Positions 10,448 through 22,583 of a stretch of DNA of 64,000 nt are shown in pieces. Both the position numbers and the translations under genes were made by a program. Under the pieces are notes generated by a model that saw only the letters and a program-made list of their open reading frames with translations, made no database searches and was not told the origin of the DNA. Within the stretch, counting starts at the first letter, position 1. Each line of letters starts with the position of its first letter. The DNA comes from Lichtheimia corymbifera B2541 (taxonomy: Eukaryota; Mucoromycota; Mucoromycetes; Mucorales; Lichtheimiaceae): the NCBI GenBank assembly GCA_000697475.1, contig JNEU01000986.1, forward strand, positions 124,001 through 188,000, given 5' to 3'.

Positions 10448-12880
10448 ACGGATGAATTAATCTTGCGATGGAGAAAGAATGATGATGATCATCAAGCTCA
10501 CCTGTACTCCTCAATGTTATCAAAGTCCAGAATCACTTTTGAAAGAAGGGATGTATCAGCTGATACTGTAATATGCATTCGGCTCATGAAAATCAACCCC
10601 TCTTCCCAACCTACCAAGGTCACGTTTTGTCAGAGGTTTCTTTGTGAGTGGGCAAATGTTCTGCTTTCCTTCCCAACGCGTCAAGCAACGCACCCAGCTG
10701 TCATATCTAAAATACCGTGATTAGTATATATATGTATCCATCACACGACCTCATGTTGTGGCACGTACCCCATTACATGTCCATATTTTGATATGGCAGG
10801 CTTAACGACTTCGGTCAATGTGATTGGATCAATGAACCCTGGAAGAGGATTTTGCTCATTGTTGTTGATGGTGGATTCATCGTCATTGTCTTTTGACTGC
10901 GTTCCTTGTTGCTCCTGTGTTGTACCAGTGATGGAAGTCTCCCAAGAACAAGAGGGTCTGGATTCGGCAACCAACCCCGCCTCGATAGCCGCAGCTGTGG
11001 GTTTGCGTTGTCGCTTGCTTCGTCGACGTCCCACGTTATCTCCATCATTCGATTGTGTCGTATCCACCATCCTTGCTCTAGAACGACTCGATCGATATTC
11101 ACCATCCACATAAGCACCACCGTCATCATCATCATCATCATCGCTTTCATCGGATGCAGCAAATCGTCGTCTTCGTCTTCTTCCAGATCGTTGTTGCTGT
11201 GCATTGGTTGCAGTGGTAGTGCTGTCATTGGTAGTGGCTGAAGAGGCAGCAGCAGCATACGATGAGGATGATCGAGTAGTAGCACGTCGACGTTTTCCGC
11301 TGCTACTACCATTGTTGTTGTCTTCCTCGATAACAGTGGGTCGATGCGTACGAAATGCTTTGTGAACTTTGCCGCTGGCATCCTTCTTATCAAAAAGGTA
11401 ACGCGCTTTGCCGTTTTCATCAAGCACATAGTTGGGATCAGTGATCTGCTTGGTTTCCAATAGAAGACGATAAAAGTTGGAACATTGGTAACCAACGCGA
11501 CCTGGTATTTTCATGCTAAAGATGCCCCATTGTCCATTGGCTCCAATCTCAGCAAGTCGATCAAAGAATAGCTTCTTTTCCTCCTATAAATGCCGGCTCT
11601 ATTAGTGCTTTATGCCGCTTGCTCAACGCACAAACATTACCTTGGACCACTGTCCTCTACGTTGAACCTCTCCTGGTGCATTGAAACGATAATAGTAGCT
11701 GTTGGGATTCTCGTCGATCATTCTGTAGGCGTAAATGCGTGCTTCGGACCATCCTTCAAATGCTTTTTCAGGATCCACTTTTTGATGTTGCTGTGCTTGC
11801 TTGACTGCTTCATCCAAACAAAGTCGACTGCCCATTCGATATTGCCTAATCAAACATCATGTTAACATGGTAACCTGTCACAAATATCAGGGCATACTTT
11901 TTGGCTCTGTCAGTAGCGGTTTTCCTCAAGGTCTCGGCTCGCTTTTTGACCAGCTGTTGATAAGCTTGCTTTTGCTCCGCACTCATTGTCATTCCTACAT
12001 TGGACGCGTTAGGATGGGATTATATTTATTCCCGTTTGCAATACCTGATGCTTGAGTATTTTCTTGAGGATATTTCATGGCAACTTGCTTGCGTATGGTG
12101 TTGAGATAGCCAACTTGCTGAGCGAGACGACAAATGACTTCATCCTAACGATAGTATGCAAGACACTCCATATGTCAGATATAACCATATAGCCCTTCAA
12201 GTATACATACCTCGTCTCCTTTGCAGTCGTTGAGCATCTCATCAATTTCCTCGTCATTCACATAGTCGAACATGATCCGGATCTTTTTTGATTTGCGTCT
12301 CTTCTCTCGCCGTTCATGCTTCTTGACCAACTTTTGATGCATCAGCACTCGCTTGGCAACAAGATCGCGTTCTTCTTCTGTGAGTTCTTCTTTGAAAAAG
12401 TTCTCCTTGCGAATAATCTCGAGGTCGTTATCACTATACGCGTTTATGTGTCAGCAAAATGCCATTCAACGTGTCCCCCACTCTACGCATTGATACCTTT
12501 CCAGTGCAGGTGAATCCGAATCCTCATGCGAGCTATCATCATTTGACCCATCCAATTCATCCTTCGATTCTTGCTGTGATGCTCGTTGTCGTAAACGTTC
12601 CTGATGATGGCAAAAGTAAGCCTGCTTATCCCTGACCAAGAACCACATCCTCGCATACTCCTATTGCAACAGGTTTTATGTCGTCTGGGTATTTGACTGC
12701 CATCCAGTGAACGTGGGTAACTTGAAGAGTGCAATGTACGGAACCGTTCCGGTTATCAACTTCTGAAAAGAAACGCGTTTTCAACTGAAGCTGTTGTTGC
12801 TGTTGCTGCTGCTGTTTGTCATCGCCATTCGTGCTAGAGGGACCTGAAGATTGCTGCGATTTAGAATTGCGAGCTGCCAT
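10407..12880 (-). CDS. SANT/Myb-domain protein with C-terminal U-box-like domain (646 aa)
   Basis: Ten exons (minus): 12880-12722, 12660-12497, 12433-12211, 12144-12045, 11994-11898, 11845-11641, 11583-10769, 10706-10615, 10565-10502, 10428-10407. All phases close. Order: Gln-rich N-terminus; acidic Ser/Asp/Glu segment; a long, strongly charged helical region (likely coiled coil); then a SANT/Myb-like domain spanning exons 6-7 (RGQWSKEEKKLFFDRLAE...GQWGIFSMKIPGRVGYQCSNFYR). Next come a disordered basic/acidic region with poly-Arg and poly-Asp runs and an Arg/Lys-rich NLS-like patch. The C-terminus has a U-box-like fold motif (FIDPITLTEVV..PAIS..GHVMGY.SW, then NICPLTKKPLTKRDL). Likely nuclear and chromatin-associated; possible E3 ligase activity is inference. 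No named homologue is recalled. Confidence 0.75.
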
Positions 12881-13155
12881 TGAGGAAATGAGGTGTGTAC
12901 GAAGGATACAAAATCGGGGGAAGAGAAAGAGATAATTGATCAAGCTCAACAAGGTGGCGGCATATTTGTGTCAACCTTCCTTTTGTGTAACTGTTTCAGC
13001 TTAGTCTCCCCACCACACCACCATGCATGCACCAACTTGTTCTAACGAGGAAAGATATCCATTCTCTTTACATTCATAATCCTTTATTGCCTTCAATAAT
13101 AAATATATAAAATATAATACACTTTGTGTGGAGAGTCAATGTATACATGATGAAT

Positions 13156-14867
13156 TTAGGGATAGCGATTTCCAAATAGGTGCCACAGTGTCTTGCCCTG
13201 CACGCATAGCAACGCGCATCCGAGTATGGCAACACCTGTAGTAATGCATCCTAAACACAAAAAGGCACCAGGAAAGTCAGGTTGGAACTTGCTAAACATG
13301 AGGTTGAATATTAAACCACCAAGGTTGCCACCTGCACCGACGATACCCATGACCTTGCCGTTGTTGACTGGATCAACAAAGGGCACCAATCCAAAGGTAG
13401 TGCCTGCTGCTGCTTGCACAAACAAGCTGAAAAAGACCATCAGTGCAATAGCACCACCGAGATTTGTATTCAATCCAAAGCTGAAGCCAATCAATGCGAT
13501 CCCTTCAATGAGCATGATAATAAAGTGGGCCATGATACGTCCTGGAAGATGAAAACGATGTGCCCAGAAATCCGAAAATAACCCACCACCAAGTCGAGAA
13601 AACAAGTTAAGCAACCCAAAGACTGAGCCAATATATGCCGATGTTGCTGGATCAAGGCCAAAGTTGGTACGGAATACTTGGCCAACGACGTTATCGATAG
13701 CTAACTCTGTGCCAAGAGAGCAAATGTAGAATATCACCATGATCAACACATTTGGTTTGATAAGAACTCGGAATACGCCCAAGAGTGCATCCATGCCGGA
13801 TTCGGTGCGCTTGACATCGGATATTGATTCATCATCATCGCTGGTTCCCTGTGCTGATGATGTTGATGGTGGAAACTTCTTTTCAGAGTCAGGCGCTAAT
13901 GTCGTGTCAGCACATTCACTGTTGTTGGTTGCTTCCATAACAGATACGACATCCTTCTCTTGAGCTTCTTGTCGTCGCAGCTTTAGCCAATCACCATGAG
14001 GAGTATCGGTTGAGCAGAAGTAATCGATAAATGCCACTAGGATGCAGATGCCAGCTGGGATAACGAATACAACACGCCATGCAATGGAATCACCTGTGTG
14101 CTTGGCAATGCCACCGAAGCAAGCTGGAATGAGCAAATAGGATATGCCGGCTCCCATATTACCCCAACCAGCTGAAATAGCATTAGCTGTTCCAACCACA
14201 GAGGGTGCAAACATCTGTGAGGTCCAAAATTGGCATGGAACAAACGCACCACCCAATATGCCAATCACACATCTATGTATGCATGCGATAAGATTAATAG
14301 TTGAGATAAAGATATGAGAAATAAAAAAGATAGCATCATTGTAATTACCTAAGAACGATCAATCCAGCGCTATTTGACAAGAGACCAGTCATCCCACAGG
14401 GAATAGCACCAACAATCAATATGGTTGCCATTACACGTCGAGGACCAAAACGTTCACACATTGGGCCTATAACGACACGTGCCACTATACACAACACGGT
14501 GGATCATCAATAAGGATTCAACGAAAGGTCATACACCATGATTGACCTACCAATAGTAACAGCAACTGCAGCCATATTCGAGTCATACATCTCAGCTGAT
14601 GGGATATTCAAATCTTCCGCAATATGATCCATTACCGGTGGAATGGAGAACCATGCCATGAATGCAACCATAAACGAAATCCATGCCTATTGTAATAGTA
14701 GAGGAAATAGGTGCCCATGATCAGTCAGTAAATGTGATGGCATGACATTACCATTATCTCACCAGATGCATCGCCCTCATATGCGGATGTTGCAGTATTG
14801 AATGCATTTTGAAATTTATGGCCTTTCCATGTTGATCAACGGTGATGCTTTTTGCAAAGAATTGCAT
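13156..14867 (-). CDS. Nitrate/nitrite transporter, NNP (NRT2/CrnA) family, copy 1 (497 aa)
   Basis: Four exons (minus): 14867-14763, 14686-14551, 14484-14349, 14272-13156; 497 aa. Features of the nitrate/nitrite porter family of MFS (TC 2.A.1.8): the N-terminal HMRAMHLAWISFMVAFMAWF helix; an ARVVIGPMCERFGPRRVM segment (the family's R-x-x-x-G-x3-D/E-RxGPR loop); the nitrate signatures AGWGNMGAG in helix 5 and GIVGAGGNLGG in helix 11; and a conserved Arg after the second helix. The central loop (about residues 225-275) is hydrophilic, Ser/Asp-rich and variable, as in fungal NRT2 proteins, where it can carry phosphorylation sites. It would be a plasma-membrane H+/nitrate symporter. It is the first gene of the nitrate cluster. 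Confidence 0.95.
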
Positions 14868-15752
14868 GATAGTGTGTCGTGTATTGTGTATGTAAAGTAA
14901 GGGATTTTGTCAAGGTAAGCTCTCTTTAAGAACGGCTTTGTGATTTTCCTAGTTAAAGGATGTCGATGGGTTGGTAAAAAGCAAAACGTTGCAAGACAAA
15001 AACACCCTTTTATACCGGTGATCCGTCATGGATGGGTGTCGTTGATCCATCCAGATTGATGGTAAACGATCATGCGGCAGAACATGTCGTTCCCGGATTT
15101 CTCGGACTTGTTTATCATCACTCACCGCATGAAAAATGAAGGTGTCAGTGGTTACTTGCTATTCTTCATCCTCACATAACAAACAATGATAAACCTAATT
15201 TAATGATATGTCCTGAATGGCAAGAGATCGATGCTGTGCTTTGGAATCCAGTTATCTGCGTGCAGCATGTACATGGCATCAGCCATGAGATGCAAGATAA
15301 GCCTGCTATGCATTTAAGTTTTTTGATCCTTCTTATCTTCAATGATAAAATCTTTCCTGGAATGCGACACAATTGCTTATCATCCATACGATACCAAAGC
15401 TGATAGGGATACTGCCGAAATGTAATGTTTTGCACACATCAGTCATATGGGATTGTGGCGCTTCTATCATGTCTACTCGTCCTTTCACATTCGTATGAGT
15501 GATCCTTGTCGCTTTCAATCCCAAAAAGGCAACAAACAAACCTTAAAACCTTAATTTTACGTACATGCAAGTAACCTTGTTGGTCATTGAACCAGTCCAG
15601 GAGCCCAAAAAGCATGCTTTGATCAACTTCTTTCCACGGGTATAGGCCAATCACAAGATGCAGCCAACCAGCTGAAGCATAGGCTGATCGATCATATAGG
15701 AGTCTTCTTAATCGATAAGACTACCGCCAACAACCAGGGTCCAGAAATAAGC
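14868..15752. other. Intergenic region between the nitrate transporters, possible gene remnant
   Basis: The proximal part is the promoter of transporter copy 1. Between 15172 and 15700 on the minus strand several adjacent open frames (15435-15172, 15539-15339, 15654-15439) could be exons. One reads SAGWLHLVIGLYPWKEVDQS. I could not build a full model with matching phases and I recognise no domain, so no CDS is called. Confidence 0.4.
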
Positions 15753-15978
15753 TTAAATCTTGTTGGTCCAAGAATGAATGATCGTACCACCATAATAAGG
15801 TCCCCGTCGCACGTAGAGTGTTTGTCGACGTTCGTAATAAAATCTTTGAACACTTCTTCTCGGTGCGAACTGAAATCCATGCCTAACATGAGGTGCCACG
15901 GCAAACATAGGACCGCCTTGACGCTCTAATAACATGATATATCATCATTGATGCTATATGCTATATCATACCAGCCAT
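15753..15978 (-). CDS. Small basic Tyr/Arg-rich protein of unknown function (60 aa), 7-nt first exon
   Basis: Exon 1 is only ATGGCTG (15978-15972). Exon 2 is 15925-15753 after a 46-nt GT...AG intron. The product begins MAERQGGPMFAVAPHVRHG and is rich in Arg and Tyr (PRRSVQRFYYERR, VRRGPYYGG), ending WTNKI. An alternative start at the first in-frame Met of exon 2 would avoid the microexon. A TATATATA stretch lies just upstream (about 15991-15999), unusually close to the ATG. No family is recognised. The gene sits between the two nitrate transporters, but nothing links it to nitrate use. Confidence 0.45.
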
Positions 15979-16370
15979 GTTAATGCAACAATTATATATA
16001 AGCGATGGCAACGTGCTAGGTAACATCTCTCGCTGTGCATCATTTCGCTTTATTCGTATTACCTGCTACCCTAAAACGCCTCAACCAGCTAAACTTTTGG
16101 TAAGGTGGATACGAATACATAACGCAACAAACTGCGGTATCTAGCATGGATCCCAAAGCAAGATAAAACCTACCCAGCGATTGTGTGCTATGGTCGCATC
16201 GCATAGGTAGTCAACCTGTCACATCATAGCTCATGTATTTCACGTGCAGGTCTGTGTGCTGTTTCCTTCAGTATTAGATTTATTACTTCAATGATATATA
16301 TTATATACTCGCGTGGTGATTTGAACACAAGATGCTATGTACTACTAGGAATGACCTTCCTTGTTATGAT

Positions 16371-18073
16371 TTATGCATTGAGTCTGCTGAACGAGTGCCA
16401 AATGGATTTTCCTTGTACTGTTATCAGTGAGCAACCAAGGACAGCGACACCTGTGGTGATACATCCCAAACATAAGAACGCGCCATGGAATTTGGGTTGG
16501 AATTGGCGGAACATGAGGTTAAATATTAAACCACCAAGGTTACCACCTGCACCAACGATACCCATGACCTTGCCGTTATTGGCAGGATCAATGAATGGGA
16601 CAATGCCAAATGTAGATCCGCATACCGCTTGCACAAAAAAGCTGAATACAATCATGATGCCAATAGCACCACCGAGACTTGTATCCAATCCAAAGCTGAA
16701 ACCGATCAATGCAACACCTTCAGCCAACATGAGAATGAACTGCGCCAAAATACGACCAGGTAAAGAGAGTCGATGTGCCCAGAAATCGGAAAAGAGACCA
16801 CCTGAGAGGCGTGAAAATAGATTAAGGAGGCCAAATATCGAACCAATGTATGACGCTGTGGAAGGATCGAGATGGAAGTTGGATCGAAATACTTGTCCAA
16901 TAACATTATCAATGGCCAATTCCGTTCCAAAAGAGCATGCATAAAAGCATACAGTGATAAGCACATTGGGTTTGATAAGCACGCGAAATACACCCATCAA
17001 TGCACCTGCAGCTGTTTGGGTGCGTTTGACATCTTGAATGGATGCATCATCTTGATGCATAGAGGAGCTGGAAGCTGGGTACTTTTTGTCAACGCCCACA
17101 GCAGGTGGTGTTGTTATATCGTTGGCGGTGGTACTATCGCTTGTCGCTTCCATCACAGATACGACGTCCTTTTCTTGAGCTTCTTGTCGTCGCAACTTTA
17201 GCCAATCGCCGTGAGGAGTATCAGTCGAGAAAAAGTAATCGGTAAATGCGACTAGAATGCAAATGCCAGCTGGGATAACGAAAACAACGCGCCATGCAAT
17301 CGATGCGCCTGTGTATTTTGCAATGCCATCGAAGCAAGCTGGAATGAGCAAGTAGGATATGCCGGCTCCCATATTACCCCAACCAGCTGAAATAGCATTA
17401 GCTGTTCCAACCACGGAAGGTGCAAACATCAATGTCGACCACAGCTGACAAGGGATAAACGCTGAGCCCAGAATACCAATAAAGCATCTACGTATACCAA
17501 TATTCATAAGACTCACGATCGAGATGATGGTTTGAGAAATAAAACAATGGGACATTTTTCTTACCGAAGTACAATCAAGCCTGTGCCGTTTGTTAATAGA
17601 CCTGTTAAACCGCAAGGGATAGCACCAATGACCAGCAAGCATGTCATTATCCGACGTGGGCCCCATCGCTCACACAATGGACCAATGCAAAGCCGTGCGA
17701 CTATATTTTTATCGCGTATCAGTGGAAAATCAACATACTTGAGACCTTGCTTATGGCCTACTCACCAATAGTGATAGCAACAGCAGCCATATTGGAATCA
17801 TAAACTTCCACCGATGGGATGTTTAAGTCTTCTGCAATATGATCGATCACAGGTGGAATCGAATACCACGCCAAAAAGGCAACCATAAAAGAGATCCATG
17901 CCTGCGTCATCCCCAAAAGAGATATCATTAATAGCCCTTGGATTAGAAAAGGTATACTGAGCGGTACTTACCAGGTGTAATGCTCGCATGTGTGGCATTT
18001 GTAATGAATGCATCTTGAAGTTGACAGCTTTGCCATGCTGGTCAACGATAATATCGCTTGAAAAGAACTTCAT
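16371..18073 (-). CDS. Nitrate/nitrite transporter, NNP (NRT2/CrnA) family, copy 2 (496 aa)
   Basis: Four exons (minus): 18073-17972, 17901-17766, 17700-17565, 17487-16371; 496 aa. The intron positions and phases are the same as in copy 1 at 13156-14867, which proves duplication after the introns were in place. Both NNP signatures are kept (AGWGNMGAG and GIVGAGGNLGG), as is the ARLCIGPLCERWGPRRIM loop. Most divergence is in the central cytoplasmic loop and at the extreme C-terminus, so the two may differ in regulation or affinity. It is divergently oriented to nitrate reductase, with a 1.66-kb shared upstream region. Confidence 0.95.
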
Positions 18074-19736
18074 TTTGTGAATGGGTATCCTTATTTAGAT
18101 AAGGGGGGAAGTGGATAGTAATTAGGAAAGGCCGTAGTGGTGATTGTTGTTGAAGAAGTTTGTATAGGCAGGTTCAACTTGAATGATAACGTTAATGATT
18201 CCCAATAAAGGAGGATCTTTATATACAAGATGCAAAGTCGTTTGAATGTGATCGTCTAGAAAACAATGATCTCGATCCGATTACATCGCTTTATGTTTGG
18301 TTATCCTAGGGAACCCTTTCAAGAAAATGGTTATCAAGCCGAAAGGATCTGCATTCCAAAGTTCAATAGGTTGACAGGCATGAGCATTCCACATTCATTT
18401 TGGTGGATTATGGTTATCAAAATACAAGATAAGAATATGATAGAGAAAAAGTGGGGACTGCGATAAGAATTTATCATTGCATGTGAGCCTATCCATCCCT
18501 TTGATCGTCCCCGCCGTTATCTCTTCCGCTCCTATGCAGTAAGCCTTAGAGCATTTTCTGATCTGCTTATACTATGAGCTGATGACGATGTATCCAAAAC
18601 AAAGATGGCTCAAATAGTGTATAGTAAAATAGGATGCATCTTTGTTGCTCCTAAGAAGAGTGGCCTTGTCAATTTTAATAATGGTGTAGAAGGTGTGATC
18701 TACTCAATTTGATTATGACACTCTTTACCATCATCGCTAAAAAGGTAACAAACAACAAGGAGTATGCTCCCGAGATAAAGAGACGGCTGTGTGATAGTAA
18801 TGGAACCCGAAAAAACCCAGACTATGAGAGGGTGATGCGACTAGCTGCTATAATTGGTCGATCTTGAAGGCTGTTACCGTGTCACTACACGTACGTTTAA
18901 CGTATACAGCCGCTTGCACTGATAGAATTGAATGAACCCAAATGCCAGCTACTACCCTGTAAGGTCAATGTTGGCTGGTCTTTGTTTCAAACGCATAAAT
19001 ACATTACTCTTTGTTAATAATGGCATGGCTTGAAGTTATTATTATATCATCACATTTCATTGTGAATGAGGTGCTAATTGCTCTAGTGTACATAGCACGA
19101 CAATGAATTGGGTACCTGTCACGACATGTATACCCTTACCACTGTGTTGGGATTGACGAACACAAATCACGTAATTCATTTGAAAACCACGCACTCACAT
19201 GCGAAACCTGAGCACTCTCCAAATAAAATGGATGGAGATTTAAGAATGAGCAACCACCAACCTCTCCTTTAGCAATTGGATGAAAACTCTGAAAATGCCA
19301 ATTCCCGGTATAAGGCTTATTGGTGTAATCGAAATCGGAGAATGTACGAGGGGTAAAGAAAATGAATGATGGTCGAAGCGTTCTCGATCTCAAAGTGCAC
19401 CCTGTGCTGCATAGGACAAAAGCTGATCTTTCTTGTCGAGGTTACACAGGCACGTCGTTATCTCACTTCACTCGATTTGGCAACCATGTTTTAAACCTCC
19501 TCCCCCTTTCCAATCTTTTTCTTACTCTTATCTCTATGATCCTAGCGTGGCTTTTGATATGTAACGAGAGTGCTGCAAATGTTGTTCCGATCCACCGTAA
19601 TCAAGGGCAGCTGCTTGCGTATGATACACAAATATAGGCAACGGCGTATGGAGAACCAGCTGCTAGCACAACACCATTTTTTATTTCTTTTATCTTTCTC
19701 TACCGCATTCGACTACTTTTATTCATATAATTTCCA
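18074..19736. promoter_or_regulatory. Divergent upstream region of nitrate transporter 2 and nitrate reductase, rich in GATA motifs
   Basis: No convincing gene is seen in these 1.66 kb. WGATAR motifs (either strand) occur at 18097-18102, 18184-18189, 18331-18336, 18414-18419, 18427-18432, 18471-18476, 18518-18523 and 18773-18778. All eight fall in the 700 bp nearest the transporter. In ascomycetes such motifs bind the nitrogen factor AreA/NIT2 upstream of nitrate genes. That the same factor acts here is inference. An 85-codon open frame at 19393-19136 (minus) is not recognisable and is not called. Confidence 0.5.
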
Positions 19737-22583
19737 ATGGAAAAAGAAAACATGGATGAATCCACCATCATGAAACCACCTACCACTATCGATCCTAGAG
19801 ATGAGAATACACCAGACGCCTTTGTGTTGCGTGATTCATCCATGGTTCGGCTTACTGGAAAACACCCCTTCAATGCTGGTATATATATTTTATATTACTT
19901 CCTCACGTATGCTTACGATTTTCTCTGCATTATCAGAGGCCCCATTGAAATCATTAGAGAAAGCTGGATATGTCACACCTAATCATCTTCATTTTGTACG
20001 CAATCATGGGCCAGTACCACAGCTCACATGGGAAGAACATCGCATTGAAATCACTGGTCTTGTCAATTCCCCCACTACCATCTCTATGGATGATATTGCA
20101 TCTATGACGCCAACCACATTACCCGTTACCATGGTTTGTGCTGGCAATCGTCGAAAAGAGCAAAACATGGTCAAGCAATCCATTGGGTTTGGGTGGTACG
20201 TTTCTTTACATCTTTATTAACAGCCTCTCTGATATAATCACTCACTCCCATTAATAATTGTGTGCTATCTATTAGGGGTGCAGCAGGTGCAAGTACTGCA
20301 TGTTGGAGCGGTGTATATTTACGAGATGTTATAAACCACTTTGGTGGTGGGCTAAAAGATGATGCCAAGTACATATGTTTTGAAGGCGTTGATAAGACAT
20401 CCAAGGTATAGTTTACTATTAATCACTTATATTGCCTATCTAACGAGAGAATATGTGTAGGGTGGCTATGGTACATCGATAGCTGCGAATCGGGTGATGT
20501 CTGATCATTACGATATCATGTTGGCGTATAAAATGAATGGCGAATCGTTGCCAGCCGACCATGGATTTCCAATTCGAGTGATTATTCCTGGTTGTATTGG
20601 TGGTCGAAGCGTCAAATGGCTTGGGCGCATCGAAGCAAGCGATAGTGAATCGACGAATCCATTCCATAACGGTGATAATAAAGTGTTCCCAACGCAAGTG
20701 AAATCAGCAGAACAAGCAACGGAAGAGAAATGGTGGCCGCGACCTGAATATACACTCTATGACCTCAATGTTAACAGCGTTATTTCTACACCCAACCATG
20801 ATGAGCATATTATGTTACATAACCTGCAAGAAACATATACTGCGCGTGGGTACGCATATACGGGTGGCAATCGACGAATCACACGTGTAGAAATATCCCT
20901 TGATAGCGGCAAGACATGGTTGCTGGCTACATTGCATTGTCCTCCTTCCCAACAAATTGCTGCTGCTTATGGTCAGCTGACTGGTCCTGGTTACTATCAA
21001 GCATCACGCTATTGGAGCTGGACATTATGGCATGTCGACCTGGAAGTTGCAGACTTGGTGCGTGCCGATGAAATGGTGGTGCGAGCATGGGACGAATCGC
21101 AAAACACACAACCCGAGAACCTGACATGGAACCTCATGGGCATGATGAACAATTGCTGGTTCCGTGTAAAGCTGTCATTGGAGCGTGAACCGTCGTTGGC
21201 TATTCGATGTGAGCACCCTACGTTGGCAGGTCCTCAACCGGGTGGATGGATGGCAGCATTGGTCAAAAAAGATGATAATGCCGACATATCGACAACACCA
21301 GACACAACAACAGCAAAGCAGCCGTCTTCATTGCCAACATTCACCTTGGCTCAAGTTGAGATGCACCAAAAAGAAGATGATTGCTGGATCATAGTACACG
21401 ATCTCGTATATGATTGTACTCCCTTTATGAAGGACCATCCTGGCGGGGCATCAAGCATCCTGATAACAGCTGGCACTGATACAACCGAAGAATTCGATGC
21501 TATTCATTCAAGCAAGGCACACAACATGTTACAAGATTACTTGATCGGCCAGCTCTCATCATCATCATCCGAACATAGTTCAACCACATCATCATTGTCA
21601 TCATCATCCAACGCTTTCAGTCATCCCGATACTACAAACAGCAGCACAATAACATTGTCCTCATCTATCAACAATGATGATCATACACCCTTCCTGGAAC
21701 CCAAGAAATGGAAAAAGATGACACTTGACAGCAAACAATCATTATCACCCACCATTCGTCTCTTTCGTTTCGTATTTGATGGATGCAATCAGCCGCTTGG
21801 TTTGCCCATTGGTCAACATGTATATCTCAAGATGCCTCAGGAGCAAACGGATCGTCAACAACAAACACAACCAAAGTCAATTATGCGTGCTTACACACCC
21901 AGTGATTCTGGACCTGGATTTGTCGAGTTTATCATCAAGGTGTATTTCCCGGATCATCAGCAACCTGGTGGTGCATTCACTCAATTGCTGGATAAGCTGC
22001 GAATAGGCGAAACGATTGATGTCAAGGGTCCATTGGGCGAATATGAATACCTTGGTGATGGCCATTACTCTCTCACACGTCAGCCAGCTCGACACGTACA
22101 GCATATAGGCATGATTGCTGGTGGTACGGGCATCACACCCATGTGGCAAATTCTCGATGCTATCCAACACGACCACAACCCACCCAAAGTGTCTCTGATC
22201 TACTGTGCACGCCATTATGAAGATTTAGTCCTTGCCAAAGAAATTCTGGAATTGCAACGCGTGTTGGGTACGCACATGTTTCATGTTAGGTATGTATAGA
22301 TAGCATCATCATTCATAATGGACAACTCTCTTATCATGGACACACCACCACTACTGCTACTAGGTTCATCCTCTCTAGGCCTGGCAATGATTGGGAACAT
22401 GGCAAGGGAAGGCTCACAGCCTCAGAGATTTCCGAGCACCTATTTCCACATGGAACGTTATGCGACAATGACAAGATGGTCTTATTGTGTGGGTCCGATA
22501 CAATGATTGAACATTGTTGTAAACCATTGATTGCTCAAGTAATGGGTGACGAGTTTGCGTTGAAAAACATCTTTGTATTCTAG
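19737..22583 (+). CDS. Nitrate reductase, Mo-pterin/cytochrome b5/FAD (859 aa)
   Basis: Exons 19737-19878, 19937-20195, 20276-20405, 20461-22289, 22364-22583; 859 aa, the normal size. Domains in order: Mo-molybdopterin domain (about 60-300) with VRNHGPVP, the Mo-ligating Cys in VCAGNRRKEQN, and GWGAAGASTACWSGV. Then the dimerisation domain (about 330-460) with SRYWSWTLWHVD and NLMGMMNNCWFRVK; a cytochrome b5 domain (about 510-585) with the haem-binding HPGG in KDHPGGA and a second His in HSSKAH; and a Ser-rich hinge. The cytochrome b reductase part follows, with FAD motif RAYTPSD and NAD(P)H motif GGTGITPMWQI, ending in FVF. It reduces nitrate to nitrite in the cytosol. Second step of the cluster, with NiR downstream in the same direction. 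Confidence 0.97.

Noticed and set aside
19136..19393. Minus-strand frame of 85 codons with protein-like composition
   Set aside because: It starts without a supported exon context, has no recognised domain, and lies in the NR promoter region.
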